Part shown: one piece after another, positions 7,359 through 15,882 of the stretch
Layout: each line of letters begins with the position of its first letter
How positions within the stretch are numbered: position 1 is the stretch's first letter
From: Nocardioides euryhalodurans
GTDB lineage: Bacteria; Actinomycetota; Actinomycetes; Propionibacteriales; Nocardioidaceae
DNA length: 64,000 bases
Assembly (NCBI RefSeq): GCF_004564375.1
Contig: NZ_CP038267.1
Location: 2,358,501-2,422,500 of the forward strand
Direction: 5' to 3'
Program-made: the position numbers and the translations under genes
The notes under the pieces: generated by a model
The model's input: the letters and a program-made list of their open reading frames with translations, nothing else
The model's database searches: none
Told to the model about the DNA's origin: nothing

Positions 7359-10024
7359 CAGTCCACCCCGCGCAGCTCGACCAGGTCGCGGAGCTCGGCG
7401 TTGCTGAGCTCGGTCAGCGCCTGCTCGCCCCCGACCAGGACGGAGTCGGCCAGCGACTGCTTGCGGGCGAGCAGCTCGGCGATCTTCTCCTCGATCGTGC
7501 CGGTGGTGATCATCCGGTGCACCTGGACCGGGCGGGTCTGCCCGATCCGGTGGGCGCGGTCGCTCGCCTGCTCCTCGACGGCCGGGTTCCACCACCGGTC
7601 GAAGTGGACGACGTGGTCGGCCCGGGTGAGGTTGAGGCCGGTACCGCCGGCCTTCAGGGAGAGCAGGAAGACGGGCACCTCCCCCGACTGGAAGCTCCGC
7701 ACCATCCGCTCCCGCTCCCGCACGGGCGTGCCGCCGTGGAGCAGCTGGTGGGGCACCCCGAGCTTCTCCAGGTGACCCTCGAGGAGTCGCGCCATGGCGA
7801 CGTACTGGGTGAAGACGAGCACCGCGCCGCCCTCGGCGAGGACCGTGCCGACGATCTCGTCGAGCAGGTCGGTCTTGTCGGAGGCGTGGCGCAGCACCCC
7901 CTGCTTGAGGAAGTGGGAGGGGTGGTTGCAGATCTGCTTGAGGCCGGTGAGCATCGCGAGCACCAGTCCGGCCCGGGTCACCGTGTCGCGCGGGTCGGCC
8001 CGCTCGATCCGGTCGAGCGAGTCACGCACGAACGCCTCGTAGAGGACGACCTGCTCACGGGTCAGGGAGAGCAGGTGGTCGGTGTCGGTGCGCGGGGGCA
8101 GCTCGGGCGCGATCCCCGGGTCGGACTTGCGGCGTCGGAGCAGGAACGGTGAGACCAGGTCGCGGAACCGCGCGGTCACCGCCGGGTCGACCCCCGCCTC
8201 GATGGGCGCCGCCCAGACCCGCCGGAACGCGTTGCGGCTGCCGAGCAGGCCGGGGGTGGCCCAGTCGAGGATCGCCCACAGCTCGGCGAGCTCGTTCTCG
8301 ACCGGGGTGCCGGTCAGGGCGACCCTGGCTGCACTGGGGATCTTCCGCAGCGCCCGGGCAGTCGCGGAGCGGGCGTTCTTGACGTGCTGGGCCTCGTCGG
8401 CGACGACCAGGTCCCAGGCGACCGTGGCGAGCGCCTCGTGGTCGACCCGCATCGTCCCGTACGTCGTGAGCACGAAGCCCGGCCCCGACAGGTCGGCCAG
8501 GTCGCGGGCGGACCCGTGGAAGCGCCGCACCGTCAGGCCGGGTGCGAACCGGTGGACCTCGGCCTCCCAGTTGCCCAGCAGCGAGGCCGGGCAGACGACC
8601 AAGGTGGGCCCGGACCCCTCGGGCCGCTCGGCACGGTGGAGCGCCAGCGCGATCAGGGTGATCGTCTTGCCGAGGCCCATGTCGTCGGCGAGGCACGCCC
8701 CCAGCCCGAGCGAGGTGAGCTGGTCGAGCCAGGTCAGGCCGTGGAGCTGGTAGTCGCGGAGCGAGGCGGCCAGCCCGGCGGGCGGGTCGAGCGGCGGCCG
8801 GGTCGCGGCCGTCTCGAGCTGCTCGCGCACCCGCAGCAGGCTGGCGCCGACGATGACCTCGCTGGCTCCCTCGTGAGGGCCGTCCTCGACCTCGGCGACG
8901 CCGGAGAGCGCGGCCGCGACGGCCTGCGCCGGGGTGGCGCTCCGGATCAGCCGCTTGCGGGCCTTGCGGGCCAGCCCGGGGTCGACGACCGCCCACTGCC
9001 CGCGCAGCCGCAGCACCGGCGACGCCGCCCGCGCGAGCTCGTCCATCTCCTCGGGGGTCAGCGGGTCGCCGTGGAGGGCGAGCTGCCAGGAGAAGCCGAA
9101 GAGCGCCTCCTCGTTCAGCACGCCGGTCTGCAGCGGCGCCTCACGTGGCCCCTCGCTGCCCGGTCGACGGTCGAGCACCGCCGTGGCGGTGAGGTCGCGG
9201 CCCAGGCTGCGCGGCCACATGACGTCGATCCCCCGGGCAGCCAGCGCGGCGACCCCCTCGTCGAGCAGGCTCACCAGCTCGTCGGTGTCGAGGGTGATCT
9301 CGTCGGGCACCCGCAGCTCGAGGAGCCGGTCGAGCACCGGCCAGGCCTCGACCGCTGCCCGGAGTGCGATGCTGGCATGGGTCCGGGCGCGGTCGCCGAA
9401 GCCGTGCTCCACGGCCTCGCCGGTCCACAGCAGGGCGGCGTCGCAGACCCGCAGCGGCTCCTGCTCGTCGTGCACCTGGAGCACGACCCGGACCGCCCCG
9501 GCACGCAGCTCCTCCTCGTCGGCCTCGATCCGCAACGAGATCCGCACCAGCTGGGCCAGGTGGGAGGTGTCGTGCGCCTGCAGCCGCTGGGCGAGGCGGT
9601 CGCGGAACGGGCGGCGCGCCACCGGACGCGTGAACGCGCGCGAGGCGTCGGGAGCGCTGCGCGGCATGGCGTCCACGACGGCCGCCACGACCTCACGGAC
9701 CACCCGCTCGGTCTCCTCGTCGCCGTCGGCGAGGCGGGCCAGCCGGTCCTCGTCCTCGGCGGTCAGCCGGGTCGGCTGCCACCGGCCCGCGGCGGGCTCG
9801 AAGGACCCCGCGGCGACCAGCCGCATCCCGAGCAGCGCCGCCCCCGCGATCAGCCGGACGCTGGGGTGCGACTCCTCGCGGGAGGGGGCGCGCGTGAGCA
9901 GGGGCAGCGCGCCACGGATCGGCATCGTCACCGTGCGCCGGTCGTCGGTGAACTCGACGACACCGTCGCGCGGGGCGTCGGCGGCCAGGAACCTGGCCGG
10001 ACCGGTGACGGGGACGAAGCTCAC
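7358..10024 (-). CDS. SNF2-family DEAD/DEAH helicase
   Basis: 888 residues. Seen: an N-terminal bacterial SNF2-associated region of about 400 residues, Walker A ADDMGLGKT near residue 445, DEAQ box VVADEAQHVKN near 541, and the C-terminal motif VI DRAHRIGQTRPVQVHR near 825. Start GTG at 10024 is preceded by GGAGGT at good spacing. Role: ATP-driven DNA translocase, possibly remodelling nucleoprotein or acting in repair. Context: first gene of a three-gene operon with SWIM and DksA-like proteins. No nuclease or methylase is encoded nearby, so a defence role is not supported here. Confidence 0.9.
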   Translation of the reverse strand: MSFVPVTGPARFLAADAPRDGVVEFTDDRRTVTMPIRGALPLLTRAPSREESHPSVRLIAGAALLGMRLVAAGSFEPAAGRWQPTRLTAEDEDRLARLADGDEETERVVREVVAAVVDAMPRSAPDASRAFTRPVARRPFRDRLAQRLQAHDTSHLAQLVRISLRIEADEEELRAGAVRVVLQVHDEQEPLRVCDAALLWTGEAVEHGFGDRARTHASIALRAAVEAWPVLDRLLELRVPDEITLDTDELVSLLDEGVAALAARGIDVMWPRSLGRDLTATAVLDRRPGSEGPREAPLQTGVLNEEALFGFSWQLALHGDPLTPEEMDELARAASPVLRLRGQWAVVDPGLARKARKRLIRSATPAQAVAAALSGVAEVEDGPHEGASEVIVGASLLRVREQLETAATRPPLDPPAGLAASLRDYQLHGLTWLDQLTSLGLGACLADDMGLGKTITLIALALHRAERPEGSGPTLVVCPASLLGNWEAEVHRFAPGLTVRRFHGSARDLADLSGPGFVLTTYGTMRVDHEALATVAWDLVVADEAQHVKNARSATARALRKIPSAARVALTGTPVENELAELWAILDWATPGLLGSRNAFRRVWAAPIEAGVDPAVTARFRDLVSPFLLRRRKSDPGIAPELPPRTDTDHLLSLTREQVVLYEAFVRDSLDRIERADPRDTVTRAGLVLAMLTGLKQICNHPSHFLKQGVLRHASDKTDLLDEIVGTVLAEGGAVLVFTQYVAMARLLEGHLEKLGVPHQLLHGGTPVRERERMVRSFQSGEVPVFLLSLKAGGTGLNLTRADHVVHFDRWWNPAVEEQASDRAHRIGQTRPVQVHRMITTGTIEEKIAELLARKQSLADSVLVGGEQALTELSNAELRDLVELRGVD

Positions 10025-10100
10025 GCAGCAGACCTCCGGTCGCGGAGCGGGGTGGGGAACGAGACGCTAACGCGTCGTACCCCCACATCGTTCCCGCCCG

Positions 10101-10106
10101 TAGGGT
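10101..10106 (+). promoter_or_regulatory. -10 box of a leaderless promoter (dipeptidase gene)
   Basis: TAGGGT is followed by 7 bases and then the ATG at 10114, placing the likely transcription start at the start codon. No ribosome site is present, consistent with leaderless translation. A -35 element is not obvious. Confidence 0.45.
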
Positions 10107-10113
10107 CGCGCCC

Positions 10114-11280
10114 ATGGACCTCGGCGACCTGCTCACCCGGCACCCCGTGATCGACGGCCACAACGACCTCCCCTGGGAGGCACGCAAGCAGACCGGCTAC
10201 GACTTCGAGCGGCTCGACGTCGGCGGCCACACGCCCTCGACGCACACCGACCTGCCCCGGCTGGTCCAGGGCGGGGTGGGCGGGCAGTTCTGGTCCGTGT
10301 ACGTGCCCAGCACCCTGCCCGGGCACGAGGCCGTGACGGCGACCCTGGAGCAGGTCGACGCAGTGCACGCGATGACGGCCCGGTACGCCGACCGGCTGGC
10401 CCTGGCCACCACGGCCGACGAGGTCGAGGCCGCCTGGCGCTCGGGACGGATCGCCTCCCTCCTCGGCGCGGAGGGCGGCCACTCCATCGGCTGCTCGCTC
10501 GGGGCGCTGCGGATGTTCCACGCGCTCGGCGTCCGCTACCTGACCCTGACCCACAACGACAACACCCCGTGGGCGGACTCGGCCACCGACGATCCGGTGG
10601 TGGGCGGGCTGTCCCGCTTCGGGGTCGAGGTGGTCCGCGAGATGAACCGGCTCGGCATGATGGTCGACCTCTCCCACGTCGCCGCCACGACGATGCGGGC
10701 CGCGCTCGACGCGACCGACGCGCCGGTCGTCTTCTCCCACAGCTCGGCCCGCGCACTCTGCGACCACCCGCGCAACGTCCCCGACGACGTCCTCACCCGG
10801 CTCGCCGGCAACGGCGGGGTCTGCATGGTGACCTTCGTCCCGGCGTTCGTGAACCCCGACTGCGCCGCGTGGCAGCTCGAGCTCGTCGCCGAGGCGAAGG
10901 CTCAGGGCGTGGACCTGGGCGACCTCGAGGGCCGCGCCGCCTTCCGCGAGGACTGGCTGCCCACCCACCCCGAGCCGGTCGCGACCCTGGCCGACGTGGT
11001 CGCGCACTGCGAGCACGTCCGTGAGGTGGCGGGGATCGAGCACGTCGGGCTGGGCGGCGACTACGACGGCACCGAGTCGCTCCCCCAGGGCCTCGAGGAC
11101 GTCACCGGCTACCCGCGGCTGCTGGGGGCGCTCGCCGAGCGCGGCTGGTCCCGGGAGGACCTTGGGCGCCTCACCAGCGGCAACGTGCTGCGGGTGATGC
11201 GGGGCGCCGAGGCCGCTGCCGCCCGGCTCGCCGCGGAGCGCGGTCCGAGCCTGGCGACCATGGCCGACCTCGACGGCTGA
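10114..11280 (+). CDS. Membrane dipeptidase (peptidase family M19)
   Basis: 388 residues. Seen: zinc-ligand regions in family order, DGHNDLPW near the N-terminus, EGGHSIG, a VRYLTLTHNDNTPWADS block, DLSHV, FSHSSARALCDHPRN and GLGGDYDG. These match the renal-dipeptidase-like TIM-barrel family. No signal peptide, so it is cytoplasmic. Role: hydrolysis of dipeptides, possibly including D-amino-acid dipeptides. Monocistronic, with a leaderless-type promoter and a 13-bp hairpin after the stop. Confidence 0.9.
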   Translation: MDLGDLLTRHPVIDGHNDLPWEARKQTGYDFERLDVGGHTPSTHTDLPRLVQGGVGGQFWSVYVPSTLPGHEAVTATLEQVDAVHAMTARYADRLALATTADEVEAAWRSGRIASLLGAEGGHSIGCSLGALRMFHALGVRYLTLTHNDNTPWADSATDDPVVGGLSRFGVEVVREMNRLGMMVDLSHVAATTMRAALDATDAPVVFSHSSARALCDHPRNVPDDVLTRLAGNGGVCMVTFVPAFVNPDCAAWQLELVAEAKAQGVDLGDLEGRAAFREDWLPTHPEPVATLADVVAHCEHVREVAGIEHVGLGGDYDGTESLPQGLEDVTGYPRLLGALAERGWSREDLGRLTSGNVLRVMRGAEAAAARLAAERGPSLATMADLDG

Positions 11281-11286
11281 GCCGAT

Positions 11287-11321
11287 CCCGGTGGCCCGCT
11301 TCCCCACCGCGGGCCACCGGG
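11287..11321. terminator. Bidirectional hairpin between convergent genes
   Basis: Perfect 13-bp inverted repeat (CCCGGTGGCCCGC at 11287-11299, complement at 11309-11321) with a 9-base loop, located between the dipeptidase stop (11280) and the convergent monooxygenase stop (11338). No U-tract; position and symmetry support termination for both strands. Confidence 0.7.
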
Positions 11322-11337
11322 ACTGCCAGGGCCTGCC

Positions 11338-12483
11338 CTAGGCGGCGCGGACCGCCAGCCTCCCCCGGTTGCGCAGCACCGGCATCACGCCCTCCGCGAC
11401 CCAGTGGGCCTCCTCGAGGTGCGGGTAGCCGGAGAGGATGAACTCCTCGATGCCGAGGGCGGCGTACTCCTCGATCCGGTCGGCGACCTCCTCGTGGCTC
11501 CCGACCAGGGCCGTCCCTGCTCCCCCGCGCACCAGCCCCACGCCTGACCACAGGTTGGGGGCGACCTCGAGGCTGCGGCGGGTGAGGGCGCCGTCACCCT
11601 GGCGCAGGGCACTCATGCGCTGCTGGCCGACGGACTCGCTCGCGGCCATCGCCTGCTGGGCCTTCGCCACGTCGGCAGGGTCGAGCGTGTCGACCAGCCA
11701 CTGGGCGTGGCGCCACGCCTCCGCCGCGCTGTCCCGGGCGATGACGTGCATCCGGATCCCGAAGCGGACGTGGCGTCCCTGCTCCTCGGCCAGGCCGCGG
11801 ATCCAGCGCACCTTCTCCGCCACCTGCGCCGGGGGCTCGCCCCAGGTCAGGTAGACGTCCGTGTGTCGCGCCGCCACCGGACCGGCGGCCGGTGAGGAGC
11901 CGCCGAAGTAGATCGGCGGCAGCGGGTCGGGCACCTCGCGGGTCCGGGCGCCCACGACGCGGTAGTGGTCGCCGTCGAGGTCGAACGGCTCGGCTCCCCA
12001 CGCGCCCCGGACCACGGCCAGGAACTCGTCGGTCCGGGCGTACCGCTCGTCGTGGGACAGGTGGTCGCCGAAGCGGGCCTGCTCGGCGGGCTCGCCCCCG
12101 GTGACGACGTTGAGGGCGACCCGGCCTCCCGACAGCCGCTGGAAGGTCGAGGCCATCTGGGCGGCCAGGGTCGGCGAGACCAGCCCGGGCCGGAAGGCGA
12201 CCAGGAAGCGCAGCCGGTTGGTCTCGCGGATGAGCGCCGAGGTCACCAGCCAGGCGTCCTCGCAGAAGGTGCCGGTCGGCGTCAGCACGCCGGTGAAGCC
12301 CAGCCGGTCGGCGGTGGTCGCGACGGAGGTCAGGTAGTCGAGGTCGGGGGCACGGAACTGCGAGGCAGTCCCGCCGGCGCCGCCCGAGACGACGACGCCC
12401 GCGCGGGGCACCCCCTGTCCACCCCCCACCAGGGTGCGGCCGTCCCCGGTCGTGGGAAGGAACCAGTGCAGGTCGAGATCCAT
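11338..12483 (-). CDS. ssuD: LLM-class flavin monooxygenase, alkanesulfonate monooxygenase-like
   Basis: 381 residues, the usual SsuD length. Seen: N-terminus LHWFLPTTGDGR (SsuD FWFLPTxGDGR), GFTGVLTPTGTFCEDAW, VALNVVTGGEPAEQARFGD and IYFGGSSPAAGPVAARHTDV. Role: FMNH2- and O2-dependent cleavage of a sulfonate or related C-heteroatom bond; needs a separate flavin reductase, none of which is in the window. Context: last gene of a TTT transporter operon (21 bp after TctC, with GAGGAGAGGAG as ribosome site) rather than beside SsuABC. This suggests the transporter imports its substrate (inferred). The symbol reflects family resemblance. Confidence 0.8.
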   Translation of the reverse strand: MDLDLHWFLPTTGDGRTLVGGGQGVPRAGVVVSGGAGGTASQFRAPDLDYLTSVATTADRLGFTGVLTPTGTFCEDAWLVTSALIRETNRLRFLVAFRPGLVSPTLAAQMASTFQRLSGGRVALNVVTGGEPAEQARFGDHLSHDERYARTDEFLAVVRGAWGAEPFDLDGDHYRVVGARTREVPDPLPPIYFGGSSPAAGPVAARHTDVYLTWGEPPAQVAEKVRWIRGLAEEQGRHVRFGIRMHVIARDSAAEAWRHAQWLVDTLDPADVAKAQQAMAASESVGQQRMSALRQGDGALTRRSLEVAPNLWSGVGLVRGGAGTALVGSHEEVADRIEEYAALGIEEFILSGYPHLEEAHWVAEGVMPVLRNRGRLAVRAA

Positions 12484-12504
12484 GGTCGTTCTCCTCTCCT
12501 CGGT

Positions 12505-13500
12505 TCAGGAACCGATGTCGTAGGCCGCGAGCTGCTCGGAGATCAGAGACTCCTGCTCCTCCAGGAAGGCCTGGAACTCCTCCGGCCCGAGATGGCTGTC
12601 GTCGGCGGCGTACACCTGCTCCTGGAAGGAGGCCATGTCGTCGGTGCCGACACCCTCCTCGCAGGCGGCCGCCAGCGTCTCCACCGCTTCGTCGGAGGCG
12701 TCGGCCGAGACCACGAGGCCCCGGAACTGCGGGAGCACGACCTCGTCCGGCAGATCGACGTCGGCCGCCAGCGGGACGTCCTCCATCCCCTCGACGGGCT
12801 CCTCGCTGAGCAGCACGACGGGCACGAAGTCACCGGAGTCGAGGTACTGGCGGACGTCGCCGAGCTGCTCGTAGAGCACGTCGACCTCACCGCTCAGCAG
12901 GGCGGTGTAGCGCTCGGTGGGCTCGGCGTACGGGACCGCCCGGAAGGGCGCGCCGTGCACCTCCTCGACCGCACCGAGCACCACGTCGTCGACGCTGTTG
13001 GAGCCGACCGTGGCGACGGTCAGGGGCTGCTGGGCGTCGCGGGCCTCGCCCAGCAGGTCCTCCCAGTCCTCGAAGGTGTCCTTGCGCACGAGCAGCGCCG
13101 AGGGCATCGACTGCACCCGGCACACGGCCTGCACCTCGTCCATCCCGAACGCGGCGCCGCCCGCCGACACGGTGGCCAGCGTGTCCTGGATCAGGACGGC
13201 CATGGTCTCGCCGGCGCGGCCCGAGAGCATCTCTGTCATGCCGGTGCTGCCGGTCGCTCCCGGCACGTTGACCACCGGGACGTCGGCGTCGAGCGGACCG
13301 GCCATCGCCTGGGCCATGGCCCGCGCGACCTGGTCGGAGCCGCCTCCGGGCCCGAAGGGCGCGACCAGCTCGATCGGTCGACCCGACGTGGCGCCGGCGG
13401 CCCCGGACGACTCGCCGTCGACGAGGCCGCACCCGCCGAGGGCAAGGGAGAGCCCGACGACGGCGGCGAGGGCGGTGGGGCTGCGGAAGGGATCAGGCAC
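12505..13500 (-). CDS. TTT transporter substrate-binding lipoprotein (TctC family)
   Basis: 331 residues. Seen: lipoprotein signal with lipobox LGGC (Cys24), mature domain with VAPFGPGGGSDQVARAMAQA, the family's first ligand loop, and a second loop around VATVGSNSVDDVVLGAVEE. Start: GTG at 13500 with GAGGAG upstream; it overlaps the TctA 3' end by 8 bp. Known: TctC proteins bind carboxylates and feed the TctAB membrane complex. Context: operon order B-A-C-monooxygenase. The ligand is not deducible. Confidence 0.85.
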   Translation of the reverse strand: MPDPFRSPTALAAVVGLSLALGGCGLVDGESSGAAGATSGRPIELVAPFGPGGGSDQVARAMAQAMAGPLDADVPVVNVPGATGSTGMTEMLSGRAGETMAVLIQDTLATVSAGGAAFGMDEVQAVCRVQSMPSALLVRKDTFEDWEDLLGEARDAQQPLTVATVGSNSVDDVVLGAVEEVHGAPFRAVPYAEPTERYTALLSGEVDVLYEQLGDVRQYLDSGDFVPVVLLSEEPVEGMEDVPLAADVDLPDEVVLPQFRGLVVSADASDEAVETLAAACEEGVGTDDMASFQEQVYAADDSHLGPEEFQAFLEEQESLISEQLAAYDIGS

Positions 13501-15082
13501 GGGTGTTCTCCTCGTGGTGCTGGGGGTCGGTGCCGGGGTTCGCACCCGGCTCTGCTCCCGGGGTCTGCCCCGGGTGGTCGGGGGCTCCACCGCGCGACGC
13601 GCGGGAGGCGCGGAGCGCACGGACCGAGAGCAGGACCACGAGTCCCACCCAGAGGGCCAGCAGCGCCGCGGAGAGCGGTCGGGTCAGGAAGACCGAGGGG
13701 TCGTTGTCCGACGCGATCAGCGTGGTGGTGAGGTAGCGCTCGGCGAGCGGCCCGAGGATCGCGCCGAGGACCAGCGGCGCCAGCGGGAAGCCGTACCGCT
13801 CGAGCAGCAGGCCGAGCACGGCGAACCCCGCCATGATCCAGACGTCCGAGAGCGTGTTGCGGATCGCGAAGGCGCCGATGTAGGCGAACAGCACGATCAG
13901 GACGGCGACGTACGCCTCGGGCACGCGCAGCAGCCGCACCATGGGGCCGGCCGTCAGCAGGCCGAGGACGAACATCAGCAGCACGCTCACGAGGAGCGCC
14001 GCGATGATGGTGTACACGAGCTCCGGCTGGGTCTGGAAGATCTGCGGGCCGGGCTGCACGTCGTGGAGCAGCAGCGCGCCGAGGATCACGGCGGTCGCCG
14101 CGCTCCCGGGGATGCCCAGGACGAGCATCGGGACGAGCGCGCCACCCACCGTTGCCGTCGAGGCGGCCTGCGGGGCGATGACGCCGTCGGGGTTGCCGCG
14201 GCCGAGGGTGTGCCGGTCGCGGCTGACCTGGCGCTCGACCCCGTAGGCCAGGAACGACGCGACGGTCGCACCGGCGCCCGGCACCGTCCCGATCAGCGAC
14301 CCCAACGTGACGCCGCGCGTGAGGCTGCCGCGGCGGCGCCAGATCGCGCCGGGACCGGGGACCACCGTCCGGACGCGGGTGGGTTGCGCCTCCTCGTCGG
14401 CCGCGAACCTGGCACCGAACCGGACGAGCACGTGCGTGACGGCGTAGACGCCGATCATCACCGGGAGGTAGTCGATGCCGTCACGGAGCAGGTCGCTGCC
14501 GAAGCTGAAGCGCACCGACCCGTAGACGTCGTCCACCCCGACGGTCGCGATCAGCATGCCCACGACCAGCGCCATGAGCGAGCGGCGGACCGAGTCGTCG
14601 GTGAGGACCAGCACGCTGGTGAGGCCGATCAGCACGACCAGGAAGTACTCCGGCTGGCCGAGGTTGAGGGCCAGCCGCGAGATCGGCTCCGACACGAAGG
14701 CCAGGACCAGCCACGACACCAGCCCACCGGCGAGCGCCGCCACGGCCGCCCAGCCCAACGCCTCGGCGGCGCGGCCCTGTCGGGCCATGGTGTGCCCGTC
14801 CCACAGCAGTGGCACGTGGTTCGGCTCGCCCGGGACGTGCAGCAGGATCGAGGTGATGGCACCGCCGTACGTCCCGGCGACGTAGACCGCCAGCATCAGC
14901 GCGACCCCGCTCTCGGCGCCCATCCCGTAGGTCAGCGGCAGGAGCAGCAGCACGCCCATGACGAAGGTGAGGCCCGGCAGCACGCCGACGAGCAGGCCGG
15001 CGACGACACCGACGACGAGCACCGCCCACAGCGTGGCGTCGAAGGACGAGAAGGCGTCCAGGACGCCCGAGAGCGTTTCCAC
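13493..15082 (-). CDS. TTT transporter large membrane subunit (TctA family)
   Basis: 529 residues, many transmembrane helices. Seen: the two duplicated TctA signature loops GVLPGLTFVMGVLLLLPLTY near residue 33 and TVPGAGATVASFLAYGVERQ in the second half, plus GTYGGAITSILLHVPGEPNH. The C-terminal tail of about 30 residues is hydrophilic and Pro/Gly-rich. Start: GTG at 15082 with GGAG upstream. Role: ion-coupled carboxylate import across the cytoplasmic membrane with the small subunit encoded upstream. Confidence 0.88.
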   Translation of the reverse strand: METLSGVLDAFSSFDATLWAVLVVGVVAGLLVGVLPGLTFVMGVLLLLPLTYGMGAESGVALMLAVYVAGTYGGAITSILLHVPGEPNHVPLLWDGHTMARQGRAAEALGWAAVAALAGGLVSWLVLAFVSEPISRLALNLGQPEYFLVVLIGLTSVLVLTDDSVRRSLMALVVGMLIATVGVDDVYGSVRFSFGSDLLRDGIDYLPVMIGVYAVTHVLVRFGARFAADEEAQPTRVRTVVPGPGAIWRRRGSLTRGVTLGSLIGTVPGAGATVASFLAYGVERQVSRDRHTLGRGNPDGVIAPQAASTATVGGALVPMLVLGIPGSAATAVILGALLLHDVQPGPQIFQTQPELVYTIIAALLVSVLLMFVLGLLTAGPMVRLLRVPEAYVAVLIVLFAYIGAFAIRNTLSDVWIMAGFAVLGLLLERYGFPLAPLVLGAILGPLAERYLTTTLIASDNDPSVFLTRPLSAALLALWVGLVVLLSVRALRASRASRGGAPDHPGQTPGAEPGANPGTDPQHHEENTRA

Positions 15083-15128
15083 GAGAGAGACTCCTGGGAT
15101 CGGGGGAGGAGGTCCGGTCGGCGGTCGG

Positions 15129-15743
15129 TCAGTAGATGCCGAACAGCCGGTAGAGCGCGACGGTCACGGTGTCGAAGACACCGACCCCGGTCGGCAGGGC
15201 GATGTAGACGACCTTGACGAAGACGTAGGCCAGCACCTGGGGTGCGACGACCGCGACGGCGACCAGGGGCCACGGCCGGCGGTGGCCGGAGAACCGGAGG
15301 AAGACCAGCGCGAACGCCGTCGACGCCAGCAGCCAGCCCAGCAGCGCCGTGGCCGCGACGTACGTCAGCACGAGGGCGGCCGCGAGGAGGGCGCGTCGCA
15401 GGTTCGTCGGCTCCTCTCCCTCCGTCGCCGCGTCCGGGTCGGTCGCTGCCACCGCGACGGCCGTCCGGTCGCGGTGGCCACCGAGCCGCCTGCGCACCTC
15501 GAGCAGCACGCCCACGAGGGCGCTGGCCGCGAGGACGCCAAGGAGCAGCTGGGGGACGAAGGCCGGCCCTGGTCCGCCCGCGGACGAGGTCATCCCCGCC
15601 GTCCGCGGCCACAGCACGGCGACCAGCAGCAGCGCACCCAGCTCGGGCAGCACCCGGACGACGAAGCGCTCCCGGGACGGGGTCGTGGCCGCGGGGGCGT
15701 GCTCGCGTTGCAGCAGGTCGGGGAGCGCCATGCGGGCGATCAT
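15129..15743 (-). CDS. TTT transporter small membrane subunit (TctB family)
   Basis: 204 residues. Seen: four hydrophobic segments (near residues 32-48, 62-80, 115-140, 150-185) and the GPAFVPQLLLG motif after helix 1 that marks TctB. A cytoplasmic loop of about 35 residues separates helices 2 and 3. Start: ATG at 15743, or internal ATG at 15731. First gene of the minus-strand TTT operon; it shares a control region with the divergent TTT operon at 15883. Confidence 0.8.
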   Translation of the reverse strand: MIARMALPDLLQREHAPAATTPSRERFVVRVLPELGALLLVAVLWPRTAGMTSSAGGPGPAFVPQLLLGVLAASALVGVLLEVRRRLGGHRDRTAVAVAATDPDAATEGEEPTNLRRALLAAALVLTYVAATALLGWLLASTAFALVFLRFSGHRRPWPLVAVAVVAPQVLAYVFVKVVYIALPTGVGVFDTVTVALYRLFGIY

Positions 15744-15759
15744 GCCGAGAACGCCGGGC

Positions 15760-15786
15760 CTAAATCAAGTTACCCACTCGACTTAG
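15760..15786. promoter_or_regulatory. Inverted repeat in the shared promoter of two divergent TTT operons
   Basis: CTAAATCAAGT (15760-15770) and ACTCGACTTAG (15776-15786) are inverted copies matching at 9 of 11 positions around TACCC. The stretch is much more AT-rich than its surroundings. It lies 17 bases before the minus-strand TctB start and about 97 bases before the plus-strand TctC start. Inferred operator; no regulator gene is adjacent. Confidence 0.55.
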
Positions 15787-15882
15787 TGCTTAAAGGCTCA
15801 CGATGTGGCGAGCGTGGACGCTCCTGCGGCGGGGTGGGAGGGTGGTGGCGCCCGTCACACGCATCTCGGAGGTATCACCCTC

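Noticed and set aside
6335..10024. Defence island reading of SNF2-SWIM genes
   Set aside because: No restriction, methylase, nuclease or toxin genes nearby; both neighbours are housekeeping.
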